The position numbers and the translations under genes are program-made. 64,000 nt of DNA from Solimonas sp040066175. Its GTDB lineage: Bacteria > Pseudomonadota > Gammaproteobacteria > Nevskiales > Nevskiaceae. Below are positions 37,229 through 45,275 of this stretch, piece by piece. The stretch lies in NCBI RefSeq assembly GCF_040066175.1, contig NZ_JBEAAM010000008.1, positions 1-64,000 of the forward strand, read 5' to 3'. Under the pieces are notes generated by a model. It did not search any database and was not told the origin of the DNA. It saw nothing but the letters and a program-made list of their open reading frames with translations. The number at the start of each line of letters is the position of its first letter. Position 1 is the first letter of the stretch.

Positions 37229-39145
37229 ATGGCGAATTCCACCCAATACAGCGCAGAAGCGATCGAGGTCCTGCAGGGTCTCGACCCGGTCCGCAAGCGG
37301 CCGGGCATGTACACCGAAACGAGCCGGCCCAACCACCTCGCGCAGGAAGTCATCGACAACGCGGTCGATGAGGCGCTGGCCGGCCATTGCAGGAACATCA
37401 CGGTCACGGTGCACGAGGACGGATCGCTGGAAGTCGCCGACGACGGCCGCGGCATGCCGGTGGACGTGCACCCGGTGCACAAGGTCACCGGCGTCGAGCT
37501 GATCCTGACCAAGCTGCATTCCGGCGCGAAGTTCTCCAACAAGCAGTATCAGTTCTCCGGGGGCCTGCACGGCGTCGGCGTGTCCGTCGTCAACGCGCTG
37601 TCGAGCCGGCTTGTCGTCAACGTCTGCCGCGGCGGCATGGAGTACGCGATCGAGTTCCGCGACGGCGAGCGCAGCAAACCGCTGAAGGAAGTCGGGCCGG
37701 TCGCGCGGAACCGCACCGGCACGACGGTGCGCTTCTGGCCCGATCCGCAGTACTTCGACTCGCCGAAGTTCGCGATGCCGCGGCTCAAGCAGGTGCTGCG
37801 CGCCAAGGCCGTGCTGTGCCCGAACCTGAAAGTCACGCTCGACGACCGCATCGGCGGCGAGAAGCTGACCTGGCAGTACGAGAACGGTCTGCCCGATTAC
37901 CTCAAGGATGCCCTGCAGGGCGCGGAGACCCTGCCGGCCGAGCCCTTCATCGGCCAGTTCAAGGCCGCGCGCGAGGAAGCCGAGTGGGCGCTGGTGTGGA
38001 TCAACGAGGAGGGCCGCAGCGCCGAGCCGATCGCGGAGTCCTACGTCAACCTGATTCCGACCGCGCAGGGCGGCACGCACGTCAACGGCCTGCGCACCGG
38101 CCTGACCGAGGCGGTGCGCGAGTTCTGCGAGTTCCGCAACCTGCTGCCGCGCGGACTCAAGCTCACCCCCGAGGACGTCTGGCAGGGCTGTGCCTACGTG
38201 CTGTCGGTGAAGATGCAGGATCCGCAGTTCGCTGGCCAGACCAAGGAGCGGCTGTCGTCGCGCGAGACGGCGACCTTCGTCTCCGGCGTCGTGCACGACT
38301 CCTTCAGCCTCTGGCTGAACCAGCACCCCGAGCAGGGCGAGCAGATCGCGCAACTGGTCATCGCCCACGCCAATGCGCGCTTGAAGCTGTCCAAGCAGGT
38401 GGTGCGCAAGAAGGTCACCAGCGGTCCGGCGCTGCCGGGCAAGCTGGCCGACTGCGTGCAGAGCGACGTCACGCGCACCGAGCTGTTCCTGGTCGAGGGC
38501 GACTCCGCCGGCGGCTCCGCCAAGCAGGCGCGTGACCGCGACTTCCAGGCGATCATGCCGCTGCGCGGCAAGATCCTGAACACCTGGGAGGTCGATGCCA
38601 ACGAGGCCCTGGCGTCGGACGAGATTCACAACATCAGCGTCGCGATCGGCGTCGATCCGGGCAGCACCGACCTGTCCGGCCTGCGCTACGGCAAGATCTG
38701 TGTGCTCGCCGACGCCGACTCCGACGGCCTGCACATCGCCACGCTGTTGTGCGCGCTGTTCCTGAAGCACTACCGGCCGCTGGTCGAGGCCGGGCATATC
38801 TACATCGCGATGCCGCCGCTATTCCGCATCGACGCCGGCAAGCAGGTGTTCTACGCCCTCGACGAGGCCGAGAAACAGGGCGTGCTCGACCGCCTCGCCG
38901 CCGAGGGCAACAAGGCCAAGGTCACGGTCACCCGCTTCAAGGGCCTGGGCGAGATGAACCCGCTGCAGCTGCGCGAGACGACGATGGCGCCGGACACGCG
39001 CCGCCTCGTGCAGTTGACGCTCGATGGCGAGAATCCCGGCGAGCCGAGTCCGGCCGCCGCAGTGATGGACATGCTGCTGGCGAAGAAGCGCGCCTCCGAC
39101 CGCAAGGACTGGCTGGAACGCGAAGGCAATCGCGCCGAGGTGTAG
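37229..39145 (+). CDS. parE: DNA topoisomerase IV subunit B
   Basis: ATPase subunit of topoisomerase IV, which decatenates daughter chromosomes. 638 residues (E. coli 630). GHKL ATPase motifs DNAVDEALAGH, DDGRGMPVD and GGLHGVGVSVVNALS; TOPRIM domain with EGDSAGGSAKQARDR, PLRGKILN and metal-binding DADSDGLHI; and the C-terminal KGLGEMNPLQL. ATG 37229 gives the family N-terminus (YSAEAIEVLQGLDPVRKRPG); longer in-frame starts overlap the xseB promoter. A toxin-antitoxin pair separates it from parC. Confidence 0.97.
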   Translation: MANSTQYSAEAIEVLQGLDPVRKRPGMYTETSRPNHLAQEVIDNAVDEALAGHCRNITVTVHEDGSLEVADDGRGMPVDVHPVHKVTGVELILTKLHSGAKFSNKQYQFSGGLHGVGVSVVNALSSRLVVNVCRGGMEYAIEFRDGERSKPLKEVGPVARNRTGTTVRFWPDPQYFDSPKFAMPRLKQVLRAKAVLCPNLKVTLDDRIGGEKLTWQYENGLPDYLKDALQGAETLPAEPFIGQFKAAREEAEWALVWINEEGRSAEPIAESYVNLIPTAQGGTHVNGLRTGLTEAVREFCEFRNLLPRGLKLTPEDVWQGCAYVLSVKMQDPQFAGQTKERLSSRETATFVSGVVHDSFSLWLNQHPEQGEQIAQLVIAHANARLKLSKQVVRKKVTSGPALPGKLADCVQSDVTRTELFLVEGDSAGGSAKQARDRDFQAIMPLRGKILNTWEVDANEALASDEIHNISVAIGVDPGSTDLSGLRYGKICVLADADSDGLHIATLLCALFLKHYRPLVEAGHIYIAMPPLFRIDAGKQVFYALDEAEKQGVLDRLAAEGNKAKVTVTRFKGLGEMNPLQLRETTMAPDTRRLVQLTLDGENPGEPSPAAAVMDMLLAKKRASDRKDWLEREGNRAEV

Positions 39146-39154
39146 CCATCTCGC

Positions 39155-39202
39155 TTTACTGCGGAACCCGCGCTGCCTAAACTGGTCTGAAAATAGACCA
39201 GT
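39155..39202 (+). promoter_or_regulatory. vapBC promoter with palindromic operator
   Basis: A sigma70-like promoter with -35 TTTACT (39155-39160), 17-bp spacer and -10 TAAACT (39178-39183). Overlapping the -10 is a perfect inverted repeat, ACTGGTCT (39181-39188), 6-bp spacer GAAAAT, AGACCAGT (39195-39202). It ends 12 bases before the antitoxin ATG. Such overlap is the usual autoregulatory arrangement in which the antitoxin (or TA complex) represses its own promoter; the DNA pattern is seen directly, the repressor identity is inferred. Confidence 0.8.
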
Positions 39203-39214
39203 CTGGAGATCGCC

Positions 39215-39469
39215 ATGGAAGTTGGCGCATACGAGGCCAAGACCCACCTGCCCAAGCTGCTGGCCCGCGTGGCCCGTGGCGAGCGCATCACCATCACCAA
39301 GCACGGCAAGGCGGTGGCTGAGTTGCGGCCGGTGCAGGCGGGCGGCTCACACGAACAAGTCGAGCGCGCCTGGCGGCGCCTCGAAGAGCTGCGCGCCAAT
39401 CGGCCCAAGGGCCGCAAGCCGATCACCGTGGCCGAGATCATCGCCGCTCGCGACGAGGGGCGGCGGTGA
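39215..39469 (+). CDS. vapB: Type II antitoxin, Phd/YefM-VapB family
   Basis: 84 residues. The N-terminal half is a Phd/YefM-type fold (MEVGAYEAKTHLPKLLARVA, RITITKHGKAVAELRP) that binds DNA and dimerises; the C-terminal basic-acidic tail (RPKGRKPITVAEIIAARDEG) is the kind of segment that wraps the PIN toxin. Paired with vapC through a 4-nt overlap and preceded by a strong palindromic operator. The symbol refers to its functional pairing with a PIN toxin; by fold it is Phd-like. Confidence 0.9.
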   Translation: MEVGAYEAKTHLPKLLARVARGERITITKHGKAVAELRPVQAGGSHEQVERAWRRLEELRANRPKGRKPITVAEIIAARDEGRR

Positions 39470-39870
39470 GTCTGTTTGTGCTCGACGCCAGCGCGGCTAT
39501 CGCCTGGGCTTCCCCGGATGAACAACCTCCGGCAGCCGTGGCGCGCGCGGTGGCCAAAGGTGGCAGCGTGGCGCCGGCAATCTGGCTTTTCGAGGTTCAG
39601 AACACGCTGGCCATGCTCAAGCGGCGTGGGCGTCTGATTGGCGAGGACTGGGCTGCTGCTGCGGATGCGCTGCGGGCGGTTCCCATCGAAATCGAGCCGG
39701 CAGACCGCGAGCGCGCGGAGAACGAGATTCCGGGATTGGCTGAACAATGCGGCCTCACCGTGTATGACGCTGCATATCTGGAGCTCGCGCGACGACGACG
39801 GATTCCGCTCGCCACGCTGGACGAGGGCCTGCGCAAGGCCGCGCGCAAGGCCAGAGTCAAACTGATTTGA
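39466..39870 (+). CDS. vapC: Type II toxin, VapC-like PIN-domain ribonuclease
   Basis: 134 residues, a complete PIN domain. All four acidic metal ligands appear present: D7 (FVLDASAAIAW), E43 (WLFEVQNTL), D101 (TVYDAAYLELARR) and D119 (LATLDEG), so the nuclease is probably intact. VapC toxins cleave initiator tRNA or rRNA when free of antitoxin. The start is a GTG (39466) overlapping the vapB stop. The 3' half is visibly less GC-rich than the flanking parE and parC genes, suggesting acquisition by transfer. Situated between the two topoisomerase IV subunit genes. Confidence 0.92.
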   Translation: MSLFVLDASAAIAWASPDEQPPAAVARAVAKGGSVAPAIWLFEVQNTLAMLKRRGRLIGEDWAAAADALRAVPIEIEPADRERAENEIPGLAEQCGLTVYDAAYLELARRRRIPLATLDEGLRKAARKARVKLI

Positions 39871-39936
39871 TCCGGCGCCATGCGCCGGAGCAGCCCTGCC
39901 GGTACGGGCATTGCGCACACGCACATTTGAGCAATC

Positions 39937-42168
39937 ATGCAAGTCATCGAAACCGAAAAGCTGTCCCTGCGCGTCTTCGCCGAGAAGGCCTACCTCGACT
40001 ACTCGATGTACGTGGTGCTGGACCGCGCACTGCCGAACATCGCCGACGGATTGAAGCCGGTCCAGCGCCGCATCATCTACGCGATGTCCGAACTCGGTCT
40101 GTCCGCCGGCCAGAAGCACAAGAAATCGGCGCGCACGGTCGGTGACGTCATCGGCAAGTTCCATCCGCACGGGGACTCCGCCTGCTATGAGGCCATGGTC
40201 ACCATGGCGCAGCCGTTCAACTACCGGCACCCGCTGGTGGACGGCCAGGGCAACTGGGGTTCGCCGGACGATCCGAAATCGTTCGCCGCGATGCGTTACA
40301 CCGAGTCGCGGCTGACGCCGTACGCGGCGACGCTGCTCGGCGAGCTGGAGCAGGGCACGGTGGACTGGGTGCCGAACTTCGACGGCACGCTGCAGGAGCC
40401 GAGGCTGCTGCCGGCGCGCCTGCCGAACATCCTGGTCAACGGCACCACCGGCATCGCCGTGGGTATGGCCACCGACATCCCGCCGCACAACATCCGCGAA
40501 CTGGTGCAGGCCTGCCTGCACCTGCTCAAGCATCCGAACGCGCACATCGAGAAGCTGTGCGAGTTCGTGCCGGCACCGGACTTTCCGACCGCCTGCGAGA
40601 TCGTCTCCGAGCCGCACGACCTGCTCAAGATCTACCAGACCGGCAACGGCCAGGTGCGCGCCCGCGCGCGCTGGGAACGCGACGATGATGGCAACGTCGT
40701 CGTCACGCACCTGCCGTATCAGGTCTCGCCGGCCAAGGTGCTGGAACAGATCGCCGAGCAGATGCGTGCGAAGAAGCTGCCGCTGGTCGAGGACCTGCGC
40801 GACGAGTCGGACCACGAGAACCCGACGCGCCTGGTCATCGTGCCGCGCTCCAATCGTGTCGATACCGACGCGCTGATGGCGCACCTGTTCGCGACGACGG
40901 ATCTGGAAAAGAGCTACCGCGTCAATCTCAACATGATCGGCCTCGACGGCCGGCCCAAGGTCAAGAATCTCAAGGAGATCCTCACCGAGTGGCTGGAGTA
41001 CCGCTTCGCCACGGTGACGCGGCGGCTCAATCACCGGCTCGGCAAGGTCAATGAGCGCCTGCATCTGCTCGAAGGCCTGCTGATCGCCTACCTCAACATC
41101 GATGAAGTCATCCGCATCATCCGCTACGAGGACGATCCGAAAGCGAGCCTGATGCGCACCTTCGCGCTGACCGAGATCCAGGCGGACTACATCCTCGACC
41201 TCAAGCTGCGCCACCTGCAGAAGATCGAGGAGATGAAGATCAAGGGCGAGCAGGAGGAGCTCGCGGCCGAACGCGCGCGGCTCGAAGAGCTGCTCGGCGA
41301 CGACGACAAGCTGCGCAAGCTGATCGGCGACGAGCTCAAGGAGGACGCCAAGAAGTACGGCGACGAGCGCCGCTGCCCGATCAACGCGCGGCCGCCCGCC
41401 ACCGCGCTGGAGGCCACCGAGATCATCCCCGCAGAACCGGTCACCGTCGTACTGTCGAAGGCCGGCTGGATCCGCGCCGGCAAGGGCCACGATCTCGATC
41501 CGCTCGGCCTGAGCTACAAGGCCGGCGACGAGTACCTGTGCCACGTGCAGGGCAAGACCAACCAGCTGCTGGTGCTGATCGACCACAAGGGCCGCTGCTA
41601 CACGCTCAATCCGCGCGAGCTGCCGTCGGCGCGTTCGCAGGGCGAGCCGGTGACGACGCGGCTAGACCTGCAGGATGGCGGCCGCATCGTCGGCATGATG
41701 ATGGGCGAGACGGCCGACCGCTACGTGCTCGGCAGCGACGAGGGCTATGGCTTCGTCGCGAAGCTCGGCGAGCTGGAATCGAACAAGCGTGCCGGCAAGG
41801 CGGTGGTCAATCTGGCCGAAACCGCCACCGTGCTGCCGCCGCGGCGCGTCGCCGATCCGTCCGCGGAGCGCCTGGCCTTGGCCACGGCCGAAGGACGCCT
41901 GCTGGTGTTCCCGCTGTCCGAACTGCCGGAGCTGGCCAAGGGCAAGGGCAACAAGCTGATCGCGCTGAAGGGCGAAGACCGCATCCTCGCCGCGGCCGTG
42001 CTCCCGGAAGCCACCCCGCTGGAGCTGGTCTGCGGCAAGCGCCGGCTGACCCTGAAGCCTGCCGACCTGGAGGGCTACGCGGGCAGCCGTGCGAGCCGCG
42101 GCAGCCATCTGCCGCGCGGTTTCCAGCGCGTCGATGCGATGGCGCCGGAAGCGAAACCTTCTCCTTGA
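39937..42168 (+). CDS. parC: DNA topoisomerase IV subunit A
   Basis: DNA breakage-rejoining subunit of topoisomerase IV. 743 residues (E. coli 752). Catalytic Tyr121 in AAMRYTES; quinolone-resistance-determining segment GKFHPHGDSACYEAMV with Ser81 and Glu85 in the sensitive configuration; long coiled-coil gate (HRLGKVNERLHLLEG ... LAAERARLEELLGDD) and a C-terminal beta-pinwheel with repeated blades (EGYGFVAKLGELES, AEGRLLVFPLSEL). It lies 66 bp after vapC, so it may be read through from the TA promoter or from parE. Confidence 0.97.
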   Translation: MQVIETEKLSLRVFAEKAYLDYSMYVVLDRALPNIADGLKPVQRRIIYAMSELGLSAGQKHKKSARTVGDVIGKFHPHGDSACYEAMVTMAQPFNYRHPLVDGQGNWGSPDDPKSFAAMRYTESRLTPYAATLLGELEQGTVDWVPNFDGTLQEPRLLPARLPNILVNGTTGIAVGMATDIPPHNIRELVQACLHLLKHPNAHIEKLCEFVPAPDFPTACEIVSEPHDLLKIYQTGNGQVRARARWERDDDGNVVVTHLPYQVSPAKVLEQIAEQMRAKKLPLVEDLRDESDHENPTRLVIVPRSNRVDTDALMAHLFATTDLEKSYRVNLNMIGLDGRPKVKNLKEILTEWLEYRFATVTRRLNHRLGKVNERLHLLEGLLIAYLNIDEVIRIIRYEDDPKASLMRTFALTEIQADYILDLKLRHLQKIEEMKIKGEQEELAAERARLEELLGDDDKLRKLIGDELKEDAKKYGDERRCPINARPPATALEATEIIPAEPVTVVLSKAGWIRAGKGHDLDPLGLSYKAGDEYLCHVQGKTNQLLVLIDHKGRCYTLNPRELPSARSQGEPVTTRLDLQDGGRIVGMMMGETADRYVLGSDEGYGFVAKLGELESNKRAGKAVVNLAETATVLPPRRVADPSAERLALATAEGRLLVFPLSELPELAKGKGNKLIALKGEDRILAAAVLPEATPLELVCGKRRLTLKPADLEGYAGSRASRGSHLPRGFQRVDAMAPEAKPSP

Positions 42169-42227
42169 AAATCCGGTCTATGCCCCGAGATTGAGGCTTT
42201 GCCCAGAACCCAGAGGCTGAGAATTCC

Positions 42228-43106
42228 ATGAAGCGCATCTTCCTGTTCCTGGCCACCAACCTGGCGGTGGTCCTCGTGCTGAGCGTGGTCGCGTCGCTGC
42301 TCGGCGTGAACCGCTGGCTGACGGCGAACGGACTCAACCTGGAGGCGCTGCTCGGGTTCGCTCTGGTATTCGGTTTCGGCGGCAGTTTCATCTCGCTGGC
42401 GATGTCCAAGTGGATCGCCAAGCGTTCCACCGGCGCGCAGGTCATCACCCAGCCGCGCAATTCGGCCGAGATGTGGCTGTTGCAGACGGTCGAGCGCCAG
42501 GCGCGCGCGGCCGGCATCGGCATGCCCGAAGTCGCCATCTACGAGGCGCCGGAGCCGAATGCCTTCGCCACCGGCATGAACAAGAACAACGCGCTGGTCG
42601 CGGTGTCCACGGGCCTGCTGCGCAGCATGAATCAGGACGAGGTCGAGGCGGTGCTCGGCCACGAGATCAGCCACGTCGCCAACGGCGACATGGTCACGCT
42701 GTCGCTGATCCAGGGCGTGGTCAACACCTTCGTGATCTTCATGGCGCGCGCGGTCGGTTATTTCATCGACCAGGCGGTGTTCAAGCGCGGTTCGGACAGC
42801 CGCGGCCCTGGCGTGGGCTACATGCTGACGGTGATGGTGCTGGAGATCCTGTTCGGCATCCTCGCGTCGATGATCGTCGCCTGGTTCTCGCGCCAGCGCG
42901 AGTTCCGCGCCGACGCGGGCGGTGCGCACCTGGCTGGCAAGCGCAAGATGATCGCCGCGCTGCAGCGCCTGCAGGCCGCGCATGCGCCTTCGTCGCTGCC
43001 GCAGAACATGGCGGCGATGGGCATCGCCAGCGGCCAGCTGGCCAGGCTGTTCGCCACGCACCCGCCGCTGGACGTACGGATCGCTGCGCTGCAGAGGACT
43101 CAGTAA
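42228..43106 (+). CDS. htpX: Membrane zinc protease HtpX
   Basis: Integral membrane M48 metalloprotease involved in quality control of membrane proteins. 292 residues (E. coli 293). Two N-terminal transmembrane helices, zinc motif H145-E146-x-x-H149 in AVLGHEISHVANGD, two further hydrophobic helices, and the second zinc Glu in REFRADAGGAHLA. 59 bp after parC. Confidence 0.96.
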   Translation: MKRIFLFLATNLAVVLVLSVVASLLGVNRWLTANGLNLEALLGFALVFGFGGSFISLAMSKWIAKRSTGAQVITQPRNSAEMWLLQTVERQARAAGIGMPEVAIYEAPEPNAFATGMNKNNALVAVSTGLLRSMNQDEVEAVLGHEISHVANGDMVTLSLIQGVVNTFVIFMARAVGYFIDQAVFKRGSDSRGPGVGYMLTVMVLEILFGILASMIVAWFSRQREFRADAGGAHLAGKRKMIAALQRLQAAHAPSSLPQNMAAMGIASGQLARLFATHPPLDVRIAALQRTQ

Positions 43107-43126
43107 GCCAGGCTTGTTCTGAAAAT

Positions 43127-43146
43127 CGGGGCCATGGATGGCCCCG
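43127..43146 (-). terminator. Hairpin CGGGGCC-N6-GGCCCCG, probable fimX (and htpX) terminator
   Basis: A 7-bp GC stem CGGGGCC / GGCCCCG with a six-base loop, 24 bases past the fimX stop. On the minus strand it is followed by ATTTTC, so it can work as an intrinsic terminator for the epmB-fimX transcript; on the plus strand it lies 21 bases after htpX. A near-identical hairpin occurs at 46304-46323. Confidence 0.6.
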
Positions 43147-43169
43147 GCTTGCGCAGGACGCGCACGCGC

Positions 43170-45275
43170 CTATCTCACGTCGGCGGAGAGCAGCACGACC
43201 TCGGGCTCCTGCACGTGGTAGCCCTGGATGAAGTTGACGCCCATCTGCCACAGGCGCGCCATCACGTTGGCATCCTCGACGTGCGAGACGATGATGCGGA
43301 TGCGCTTGCCCTTGGCGATCTCCATCAGCGTGACCATCTTCTTGTGCAGTTCCTTGTCGTTGAAGTTCGCGGTGAACGACTGATGGAACTTGATGAACTG
43401 CATCGGGATGTGTTCGAGCATCTGCGCTGAGTTCGAGCCGATGCCGAAGTGCTCGACCGCGATCTGGGCGCCCAGTTCGGTCAGTGATTTGGTCAGCATG
43501 CGCGCCTTGCGGATGTGGTTTTGCACGACCAGTTCGCGCAGTTCGAACACCAGTTCGCCGGGCTTGAGCGGGCGGCCCTTCACCTGTTCCGCGAACCAGG
43601 CCACGAAGCTCTCGGCGTCCTTGAGCGTGTCCTCGGACAGCTTGATGAACAGGCTCGATGCGTCCTGTGCGCCTTCGCGCTTCGACTGCACCTTGAGCGC
43701 GCGCGCGGTGACCCAGCGGTCGATCGCACCGACCAGATTGTGCTTCTCGGCCGCGCGAATGAACTCGGAGGCGTGCAGCTCCGCGCCGTTCTCATCGACG
43801 ATGCGCACCAGCACGTCGAAATGCTGGCGCGTGTCGCCCTCCAGGCTGGCGATGGACTGATAGGCCAGCTTGAGGCGGTTGTCCATGAGCGCTTTCTTGA
43901 CCAGCGCCGCCTTGCGCGCGTCCTCGACTTCGTCGAGCGAGCTCTTGGCCGAAGGTCCGACGTTGGCGAACTGGTTGCCGCCCTTGGCGGACAGCTTGCG
44001 TGCATCGCGAACCAGCTCCGCGGTCAACACGGCGGCCTGCTCGCTACCGGTGAACGGGTAGGCGGCGACGGTCAGCGACAGCTGTGCCTCGTGGCCGGCG
44101 GTGTTGAAGATCTGCTTGCCGATGTCGCGGATGATGGCCTCGCCGAACTCGACGATCTCGGGCATCGTCGGTCGCACGAGAATGCAGGCGATTTCGTTCG
44201 TCGAGAAGCGGAACAGCTGATCGTGCGGACCGATGCGCGCCTGCAGCCACTCCAGGCACTGGTCCACGGCCTGCACCGCATCGTGCAGGCCGAGCCGTTC
44301 CTCGGTTCCGGCGAAGTCGTCCACCGCCACCAGCACCGCGGCACGCTTGTCCTTGTGCTGCCCCGCCGCCGCGATCGCGGCGGCGAGTGCGTCGAAATAT
44401 GCCAGTCGGCCGTGCGCGGGCGCGGCGACCGTCGTCGTGGTCACGGCCGTGTCGGCCGCGGGGCTCTCCGCGCGGATCAACATCTCGATCTGATGCTCGC
44501 CATCGACGATGCTCTCGCTCACGCGCGCGTTGATCGCGACGCGGCGTCCGTCCCTGGCGATCAGGCAGCACTCCAGCGGCTTGTTGTCGTTCTTGCCGCG
44601 GCGCAGCAGCTTGAGATGTTCCTTGACCTTGGGCTGGAAGTCCTCGGCGATCAGGTCCATCAGCGGCAGCGCGCTCAGGTCTGCCGGATTGTCATAGCCG
44701 AGCAGCTGCGCGAAAGCGGGGTTGACCTCGGCGAGGATGCCTTCCTGGATGTGCGCAACGGCATCCTTGGTGCCGGCCACGAGCTGCTGGTGACGGGATT
44801 CGAAGGCGGCGAGGCGCTGGCGCGTGCTGCGCAGCTCGCGCAGGTGGCGATGCTTGCCCAACTCGCGCAGGACGACCAGTTCGAGATGGCGCAGGTGCCG
44901 GAGGTCCTCGTCGGAGACCAGATCACTGGCGCCAGCCGCCAGCGCGGCGACCGTGTCCTCGGGCGTGGCATGCGAGGTCAGCACGACCACCGGCAGGTCG
45001 GGCATCAGGCGGCGTCCGAGCTCGAGCACGTCCTTGAGCGCCACGCCGGCGACGGTTTCCGCGCAGATCAGCAGGTCGGGGGTGCCGGCACGCAGCGCGT
45101 TTTCGACATCCTCCATGTCGGTGACCCATGCGCAGCGGATCGGGTGTCCGGCGTTGCGCAGGTAGCTCTCGATGCCCTTGGCGGTGCTTTCGGAGGGCGC
45201 GATCAGCAGGATGACCTGGCTCGTGGCACCGGTCCTGGCCGTGTCGAACTTCAGATGTTCCGCGGTGGCTGCCAT
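43170..45275 (-). CDS. fimX: FimX-like degenerate REC-PAS-GGDEF-EAL protein
   Basis: 701 residues, close to P. aeruginosa FimX (691). Order: a receiver-like domain (about 20-140) with Cys71 where the phospho-Asp is expected; a PAS domain (about 165-270; IQEGILAEVNPAFAQLLGY); a GGDEF domain (about 290-425) with the signature degenerated to STNEI; and an EAL domain (about 445-690) with DVL instead of EAL, FELRE and FIKFHQSF, so catalytic acidic residues are lost. FimX proteins bind c-di-GMP through the dead EAL domain and control type IV pilus assembly and twitching, which fits the pil-chp locus in this window. Its ATG lies inside the last 25 bases of epmB, implying translational coupling. Receptor function is inferred. 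Confidence 0.82.
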   Translation of the reverse strand: MAATAEHLKFDTARTGATSQVILLIAPSESTAKGIESYLRNAGHPIRCAWVTDMEDVENALRAGTPDLLICAETVAGVALKDVLELGRRLMPDLPVVVLTSHATPEDTVAALAAGASDLVSDEDLRHLRHLELVVLRELGKHRHLRELRSTRQRLAAFESRHQQLVAGTKDAVAHIQEGILAEVNPAFAQLLGYDNPADLSALPLMDLIAEDFQPKVKEHLKLLRRGKNDNKPLECCLIARDGRRVAINARVSESIVDGEHQIEMLIRAESPAADTAVTTTTVAAPAHGRLAYFDALAAAIAAAGQHKDKRAAVLVAVDDFAGTEERLGLHDAVQAVDQCLEWLQARIGPHDQLFRFSTNEIACILVRPTMPEIVEFGEAIIRDIGKQIFNTAGHEAQLSLTVAAYPFTGSEQAAVLTAELVRDARKLSAKGGNQFANVGPSAKSSLDEVEDARKAALVKKALMDNRLKLAYQSIASLEGDTRQHFDVLVRIVDENGAELHASEFIRAAEKHNLVGAIDRWVTARALKVQSKREGAQDASSLFIKLSEDTLKDAESFVAWFAEQVKGRPLKPGELVFELRELVVQNHIRKARMLTKSLTELGAQIAVEHFGIGSNSAQMLEHIPMQFIKFHQSFTANFNDKELHKKMVTLMEIAKGKRIRIIVSHVEDANVMARLWQMGVNFIQGYHVQEPEVVLLSADVR

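Noticed and set aside
38851..41586. A 911-codon open frame on the minus strand over parE/vapBC/parC
   Set aside because: It is antisense to well-supported genes; its predicted protein is His/Arg/Leu-rich without motifs, as expected for shadow frames in high-GC DNA.
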